A stretch of DNA of 35,649 bases. It comes from JAITWT01 sp964439605 (lineage in GTDB: Bacteria > Pseudomonadota > Gammaproteobacteria > Burkholderiales > Burkholderiaceae_C). Shown here in pieces: positions 30,747 to 35,649 of this stretch; the first letter of the stretch is position 1; every line of letters begins with the position of its first letter. A program made the position numbers and the translations under genes. Below the pieces are notes generated by a model that was not told the origin of the DNA, did not search any database, and was given only the letters and a program-made list of their open reading frames with translations. The stretch covers positions 1-35,649 of the forward strand of contig CAYTPC010000130.1 of NCBI GenBank assembly GCA_964439605.1. The letters are read 5' to 3'.

Positions 30747-32318
30747 ATGAAATCAGCTTCCACGGACATCCCCCGCATGGGCGGCCGCTCGCTGAGGCGC
30801 CTTGCTATATGGGCCTGGGCGACAGCGCTGTGCTTGACGGCGCCGGTCGCATTGGCTGCGGAAGGCAAATACGGCGGCACGCTGACCGTTGGCACCGAAG
30901 TCGACCCGGCCTCGCTGGATCCGCTGCGAATCAGCACCGTCGTCTACAAACAGTATGCGATGGCGGTCTTCGACACGCTGCTCGACAGCGACGCCGCGGG
31001 CCGTATCGTGCCCGGCCTGGCCGAGTCGTACACCGTCACGACCGACGGCCTGCTCTATACGCTCAAGCTGCGCGAGGGCGTGCGCTTCCATGACGGCACC
31101 CCGCTGGACGCTGCGGCGGTCGTCTTCAACCTGGATCGGGTCCGCGATCCGCAGAATCTCTGCCGCTGCTTGGTCAACGTTTCGCTGATCGAGAAAGTGC
31201 AGGCCACCGATCCGCGCACGGTGCAAATTCGGTTGAGAGCGCCGATGGCGTCGTTTCCGGCCGTTCTCGCCGATGCGCCGGGCATGATGGCTTCGCCCAA
31301 GGCCGTGCAGGCGGCCGGCGCGGAGTTTGGCCAGAAGCCCGTGGGAACGGGGCCATTTCGCTTCGTCGAATGGATCCAGGGCTCACGTTTCATCGCTGAA
31401 CGCAACCGCAACTACTGGAAACCCGACCGTCCCTTCCTTGACAAGGTCGTGTTCAAGGGGCTGCAAAACCGCGAAACGCGCGAGGCGACGCTGCGATCGG
31501 GCGGGTTCGACATCATCATGAGTCCGCCGCCGCGCTTCGTCGCGGAGATGCGCGACAACAAGAAATTCAGCGTGATGACATCGAACGGCTTCGGCGCGTT
31601 TTTCATCGTACTGCGGATGACGCATCCGCAGCTCAAGGACCCGCGCGTGCGGCTGGCCCTGGCGCACGCAACGAACCGTCCGCAGTTCCTCAAGGTGGCG
31701 TATTACAACCAGCCGGAGTTGGCCACCACACCGTTCGGCAAGGGACTGCACCTGCGCCCTGACGAGGTGGCGGATTACCCGAAGTTTGATCCCGCGCGCG
31801 CCAAGGCGCTATTGACTGAGTACGGACAGCCGGTCAAGCTGGTCCTGACGACGAGCAACGACCCCATCACGCTGCGTGGGAGCCAGATCATGCAGCAGAT
31901 GTGGCGTGCGGTGGGGGTGCAGGTTGATATCCAGGTCGTGGATTCGGCCCGGCTCATTAAAGCCTTGGGGGGGCACGAATTCGATGCCGCGGTATCCCGC
32001 GGGGTGCCCAGCGCGGACCCGGACCTCATGATTTATCCGTACGTTCTCTCGCGTCTGGCGGAGCGCACGCCATCAACGAATCTCGGGCAATACGCCAATC
32101 CGAAAATGGACGAACTGCTGGAGGCAGGGCGGCGCGAACTCAACCCGCTCGAGCGCCGCAAGATCTACTCGCGCATCACCGACTTGCTGGCGAAGGATTT
32201 GCCGTTCATTTTTCTCGGCTACACGACGTCATCGCTGATCTTCAACCCCTCCGTCGTCAAAGGCATGAAGCCGATGCCCGATGGACTGATCCGCGTCGGC
32301 GAAGTCTGGAAAGAATAA
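30747..32318 (+). CDS. Peptide/nickel-family ABC transporter substrate-binding protein
   Basis: A 523-residue family 5 solute-binding protein. A signal peptide spans about residues 1-37 (LAIWAWATALCLTAPVALAA, cleavage after ALA), followed by GGTLTVGTEVDPASLDP at the mature N-terminus. The family block YTLKLREGVRFHDGTPLDA and VGTGPFRFVEW follow. Binding proteins of this family deliver di- or oligopeptides, nickel, glutathione or other ligands to the permease; which one cannot be told. Two Cys residues in NLCRCLVN are unusual for the family and could form a disulfide. The start has AAAGGAG directly upstream; a longer frame from 30714 is rejected. It is the first gene of a five-gene operon. Confidence 0.92.
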   Translation: MKSASTDIPRMGGRSLRRLAIWAWATALCLTAPVALAAEGKYGGTLTVGTEVDPASLDPLRISTVVYKQYAMAVFDTLLDSDAAGRIVPGLAESYTVTTDGLLYTLKLREGVRFHDGTPLDAAAVVFNLDRVRDPQNLCRCLVNVSLIEKVQATDPRTVQIRLRAPMASFPAVLADAPGMMASPKAVQAAGAEFGQKPVGTGPFRFVEWIQGSRFIAERNRNYWKPDRPFLDKVVFKGLQNRETREATLRSGGFDIIMSPPPRFVAEMRDNKKFSVMTSNGFGAFFIVLRMTHPQLKDPRVRLALAHATNRPQFLKVAYYNQPELATTPFGKGLHLRPDEVADYPKFDPARAKALLTEYGQPVKLVLTTSNDPITLRGSQIMQQMWRAVGVQVDIQVVDSARLIKALGGHEFDAAVSRGVPSADPDLMIYPYVLSRLAERTPSTNLGQYANPKMDELLEAGRRELNPLERRKIYSRITDLLAKDLPFIFLGYTTSSLIFNPSVVKGMKPMPDGLIRVGEVWKE

Positions 32319-32333
32319 CCCCTGAAAACGGCA

Positions 32334-33308
32334 ATGAAACACCTGCTTTTCGGCGTTTTCCGGCGCCTGGTACGGGAAGCACCCGGGGTGGTGGCGATGT
32401 TGCTGATCATCTCAATGATCAGCTTCGTGCTGGTAGCGCTGTTGCCGGGCAATCCGGCAGTGTCGATGATGGGGGATGCGGCCTCGCCGGAGGCGGTCAC
32501 CGCGCTCAATCGCGAACTCGGTGTCACGCAGCCGCTGTACGAACGTTATCTGCGCTGGCTGGCCGCCTTGGTACAAGGTGACGCGGGGCGTCTGTACCAC
32601 TCGGGGCAATCGGTGATCGATGCAATCGCTGCGCGGCTGCCGGTGACGCTGGAGGTAATGATCCTGACTCTCACCCTTTCGGTGGCCATCGCCGTGCCGC
32701 TGGGCATCTGGACGGGCTTTCGGCCGGGGCGCGCGCTGGACCGCGTCCTGATGAATACATCGCTCACTTTCCTCGCATCGCCCGCTTTTCTGATCGGTCT
32801 CCTGTTGATCTATTTGTTTGCGATCCACCTGGAGTGGCTGCCGGCTTCGGGCTACACGCCGCCGAGAGAAGACCTGGCAGAGAACCTGCGCATGATGGCG
32901 CTGCCAGTGGCGGCGCTGGTGCTGCATGACGTGCCGATCTACATGCGGGTGCTGCGGCGCGAGATCAGCGAGGTACTGCAGCAGGACTACATCCTGCTGG
33001 CCCGCGCAGCCGGTCTGTCGCGCCGGACGATCCTCTGGCGCTGTGCGCTGCGCCCGGCTTCGGTCAATCTGGTGACTGCGGTCGGTCTTGGCATCGGCCG
33101 GCTGCTCGGCGGCACACTGGTGATCGAAGTGCTGTTCGGCCTGCCCGGATTGGGGCAACTGCTCGTTGAATCGATTTTTCGCCACGAGTACGCGCTGATG
33201 CAGGCCATCGTTTTGCTCATCGCCGGCGGCTTCGTGGCCATCAATCTCTTCATTGATTTGTTGTGCGCCGCGATCGATCCGCGCCTGCGCGAAGGGGAAC
33301 TCGAATGA
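32334..33308 (+). CDS. ABC transporter permease, DppB type
   Basis: A 324-residue inner-membrane permease with about six membrane segments. The N-terminus has VVAMLLIISMISFVLVALLPG, typical of DppB/OppB proteins. The coupling-helix EAA region is EVLQQDYILLARAAGLSRRT, which contacts the ATPase. It follows the binding-protein gene by 15 bases with only a weak ribosome site, and overlaps the next gene by four bases. Together with the DppC-type protein it forms the translocation pore. Confidence 0.92.
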   Translation: MKHLLFGVFRRLVREAPGVVAMLLIISMISFVLVALLPGNPAVSMMGDAASPEAVTALNRELGVTQPLYERYLRWLAALVQGDAGRLYHSGQSVIDAIAARLPVTLEVMILTLTLSVAIAVPLGIWTGFRPGRALDRVLMNTSLTFLASPAFLIGLLLIYLFAIHLEWLPASGYTPPREDLAENLRMMALPVAALVLHDVPIYMRVLRREISEVLQQDYILLARAAGLSRRTILWRCALRPASVNLVTAVGLGIGRLLGGTLVIEVLFGLPGLGQLLVESIFRHEYALMQAIVLLIAGGFVAINLFIDLLCAAIDPRLREGELE

Positions 33309-34147
33309 AGAAGGGAGCAGCATTGGCGCGACGCGCGATTTCCTGGCGCCGCCTGGCGCTGCCGCTCGCCTGGCTGCTGACGATGATGATCTTGAGCCTC
33401 CTCGCGCCGGTGCTGCCGATCCAGGACCCCGGTACCCAGGACCTCATGCAGGTGTTGCAACCGCCGAGCACGGACCACTGGTTCGGCACCGATTCGCTCG
33501 GGCGGGATATGTTCTCACGCGCCATCTACGGCTTGCGCGTGACCTTGATCGTCAGTATTGGCTCTGTGCTGATTGGCCTCGCGGTGGGCGGCGGCATTGG
33601 CATGGTGGCGGGCTACTTCCGCGGCGCCACCGATCGCGTGCTGATGTCGATCAGCAACACCCTGCTTGCCTTTCCCGCCGTCGTCCTGGTGATGGTTGTG
33701 ATGGCGTATCCGGGCAATGCTCTCATCAAGGTCACCTGCATGCTGGGCTTCGTGTTCTCGGGGACCTTCAGCCGCATGGCGCGGGTCAACACGATGTCCA
33801 TCGTCAAGCAGGACTTCGTCACCGCGGCGAGGGCCCTGGGCATGAGCCATGCGCGCGTTCTGCTCTCCGAGATCGTCCCCAATCTGCTGCCCGCGCTGAT
33901 GGTCTTCGCGCTCATCATGACGGCGCTGGCCGCAGTGACCGAAGGCACGCTGGCCTTTCTGGGACTGAGCGTACAGCCGCCGATACCTACCCTAGGCGGC
34001 ATGGTCTCGTCGGAGGTGTCCTCCCTGCGCGAGGCGCCGCACGCTTCATTACTGCCGGCGGCGATCCTGTACCTGACGATCCTGTCGCTGCACAGCCTGG
34101 GCGAGCGCCTGCAACGCCGTATCAACAACCGTGGGAGCGCACTGTGA
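33305..34147 (+). CDS. ABC transporter permease, DppC type
   Basis: A 280-residue permease. It has the DppC N-terminal pattern: a membrane segment (LALPLAWLLTMMILSLL), then the HWFGTDSLGRDMFSRAIYG block, which is diagnostic of OppC/DppC. The EAA loop is VKQDFVTAARALGMSHARV. ATG 33305 overlaps the dppB-type stop (ATGA), and GGGGAA lies upstream. It ends in a GTGA overlap with the first ATPase gene. Second half of the heterodimeric pore. Confidence 0.93.
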   Translation: MKKGAALARRAISWRRLALPLAWLLTMMILSLLAPVLPIQDPGTQDLMQVLQPPSTDHWFGTDSLGRDMFSRAIYGLRVTLIVSIGSVLIGLAVGGGIGMVAGYFRGATDRVLMSISNTLLAFPAVVLVMVVMAYPGNALIKVTCMLGFVFSGTFSRMARVNTMSIVKQDFVTAARALGMSHARVLLSEIVPNLLPALMVFALIMTALAAVTEGTLAFLGLSVQPPIPTLGGMVSSEVSSLREAPHASLLPAAILYLTILSLHSLGERLQRRINNRGSAL

Positions 34148-35148
34148 GCACACCACTGCTTGAGGTGAGTGATCTCCGCACCACATTCCATACGCCGCGC
34201 GGAACGCTGCACGCCGTCAACGGCGTGAACTTCCGCCTCGACGTCGGCGCGACCATGGGTATCGTCGGCGAGTCGGGCTCGGGAAAATCGGTGCTCGCGC
34301 GCACCATCGCCCGCCTGTTGCCGGGCGCGCCGTACGCTAGTTGCAGCGGTTCGGTGCGGCTTGACGGTACCGATCTGCTGGCTCTCGACGAGAACGCGCT
34401 GAGCAGCGTGCGCGGCCGGCGCATCGGCTTCGTGTTTCAGGACCCGATGAGTTCGCTCAATCCCGTGCAGACCATTGGCCGTCAGATCACGCAAGTCTTG
34501 CAGCGTCACGGCTCGTACACGCAGCGCCAAGTGCGCGAGCGCGCCGTCGAGTTGCTGGCCCAGGTCGGTATCCGCTCGCCCGCGCAGCGCCTTGCCGACT
34601 CGCCGCACCAGTTCTCAGGCGGCATGCGCCAGCGCGTGGTCATCGCGATCGCGCTCGCCGCCGATCCGCAACTCCTAATCGCCGACGAGCCGACCACGGC
34701 GCTCGACGTCACCGTGCAGGCGCGCGTGCTCGAACTGCTGCGCAAGTTGCAAGAGCAGCATCGCATGGGGCTTCTGCTCATCAGCCACAACCTCGCCGTG
34801 GTCGCGCAGGTATGCGAGCGTGTCGGCGTAATGTACGGCGGCCAGATGGTCGAGCAGGCGTCGGTAGAACAGACCTTCATGCGCCCGCGCATGCGCTATA
34901 CCAGCGCCCTGCTGCACGCGATCCCGAGTCTGGAAAGCGTGCCGCACGAGCGCCTGTACACCATCAAAGGCAGGCCGCCAACCCTGACCTCGCCGCCCGT
35001 TGGCTGCCCCTTCGCGCCGCGCTGCGAAGCCGTGCAGGAGCGTTGCCACACGCAACAGCCCCCGATGGTCGAAGACGCAGAAGGCATTTTCGCGTGCTGG
35101 AATCCACCGCACTACCCATCCACCAGCGACCGGAAGCCGAACCCATGA
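34144..35148 (+). CDS. ABC transporter ATPase, DppD/OppD type
   Basis: A 334-residue ATPase beginning at GTG 34144, which overlaps the previous stop and has GGGAG upstream. It shows Walker A GESGSGKS, the Q-loop FVFQDPMSSLNP, the signature FSGGMRQR, Walker B LLIADEPTTALD and the switch His in LLISHNLAVV. The C-terminal oligopeptide-transporter domain has the Cys pattern CPFAPRCEAVQERC, which in relatives binds an iron-sulfur cluster. The frame is open for a further 890 bases upstream, but that part overlaps the permease and is not coding. Confidence 0.94.
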   Translation: MSTPLLEVSDLRTTFHTPRGTLHAVNGVNFRLDVGATMGIVGESGSGKSVLARTIARLLPGAPYASCSGSVRLDGTDLLALDENALSSVRGRRIGFVFQDPMSSLNPVQTIGRQITQVLQRHGSYTQRQVRERAVELLAQVGIRSPAQRLADSPHQFSGGMRQRVVIAIALAADPQLLIADEPTTALDVTVQARVLELLRKLQEQHRMGLLLISHNLAVVAQVCERVGVMYGGQMVEQASVEQTFMRPRMRYTSALLHAIPSLESVPHERLYTIKGRPPTLTSPPVGCPFAPRCEAVQERCHTQQPPMVEDAEGIFACWNPPHYPSTSDRKPNP

Positions 35149-35649
35149 GTACCATCGGGACCCCCTCCGTCCCCGCGAATTCGCAGGACCCGGCCGTCAT
35201 CCTGTCGGCCCGGAACGTGCGGCGGATTTACAAAGATGCCCAAGGCAAGGCGCACGTCGCGGTCGATGACGTGTCGCTGGAGATCAGGGACGGCGAAGTA
35301 CTTGGCATCGTCGGGGAATCCGGCTGCGGCAAGTCCTCGCTCGTCAAGGCGGTGCTGATGTTGCCGCCGCCCGATTCCGGGCAGGTGCAGTTCCTGGGCC
35401 AGGAGCTCACGCGTCTGCGCCAGAGCGCGTTGCGCGCGATCCGGCCCCAGCTCCAGATCGTGTTCCAGGACCCTGCGTCCTCGCTGAACCCGCGCCGCAC
35501 GGTAGCGCAGATCGTCGAAACTCCCTTACGCGTGCATGGCGTGCGCAGCCGCTCCGAGCGAACCGAGCGCATGGCCCAGGTTCTGCAGGAAGTCGGGCTT
35601 GACCTGGCGACGCATGGCAACCGCCGGCCGCACGAACTCTCGGGCGGGC
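35145..35649 (+). CDS. ABC transporter ATPase, DppF/OppF type (3' end outside window)
   Basis: The first 168 codons of the second ATPase, starting at ATG 35145 in a four-base overlap (ATGA) with the previous gene. It has Walker A GESGCGKSS, the Q-loop IVFQDPASSLNPRRTV typical of DppF/OppF, and reaches the start of the ABC signature (HELSGG) at the window edge. It pairs with the DppD-type ATPase to drive the importer. Confidence 0.93.
   Translation, partial: MSTIGTPSVPANSQDPAVILSARNVRRIYKDAQGKAHVAVDDVSLEIRDGEVLGIVGESGCGKSSLVKAVLMLPPPDSGQVQFLGQELTRLRQSALRAIRPQLQIVFQDPASSLNPRRTVAQIVETPLRVHGVRSRSERTERMAQVLQEVGLDLATHGNRRPHELSGG

Noticed and set aside
33253..34143. Upstream extension of the DppD-type ATPase frame
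   Set aside because: This part overlaps the DppC-type permease in another frame, shows no motifs, and a GTG with ribosome site at 34144 fits the family N-terminus.

Overview
The window looks like chromosome from a GC-rich betaproteobacterium, most likely Burkholderiales. This rests on the block accB-accC-prmA-DUF3426 gene-PfkB kinase, the pairs tldD-aroG and dsbC-ubiH, an mpl gene, and high-GC codon use throughout. No rRNA or phylogenetic marker confirms it. Gene calls are from reading motifs; no database search was run.

Positions 1-8100 are a fatty-acid/acyl-CoA degradation neighbourhood interrupted by accessory DNA. It holds a thioesterase tail, an acyl-CoA dehydrogenase, two tandem acyl-CoA ligases and an enoyl-CoA hydratase. 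Between them lie a PIN/ribbon-helix-helix toxin-antitoxin pair, a deleted remnant of a type I restriction hsdR gene, a lone AT-rich integron-type cassette with an attC-like site, and two copies of a roughly 60-bp intergenic repeat. A tRNA with anticodon CAT, with its own promoter and terminator, sits at 7130-7206.

Positions 8090-14200 are housekeeping: an M61 peptidase, dsbC and a ubiH-type hydroxylase on the minus strand, then ychF and hemB on the plus strand, closed by a strong terminator. Positions 14340-18470 hold a small exported protein of three 33-residue repeats, divergent from a LysR regulator, then a dienelactone hydrolase divergent from a GMC oxidoreductase.

Positions 18470-24640 are one long minus-strand run: conserved hypothetical gene, tlpA-like gene, accB, an unannotated 41-codon ORF, accC, prmA, a zinc-ribbon DUF3426 protein and a PfkB kinase. 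mpl follows on the plus strand, convergent with aroG. On the minus strand aroG lies downstream of rodA and tldD.

The most interesting element is the aroG leader at 27475-27631. A 24-codon ORF with a Tyr/Phe/Trp-dense core is followed by a perfect 9-bp stem and a U-run, then aroG. This reads as a transcription attenuator sensing aromatic amino acids.

The right end (30747-35649) is a five-gene peptide/nickel-family ABC importer operon (binding protein, two permeases, two ATPases, the last cut by the window edge), with ATGA/GTGA overlaps. Its upstream region holds an inverted repeat over a possible promoter and an 18-codon ORF resembling the N-terminus of chorismate synthase.
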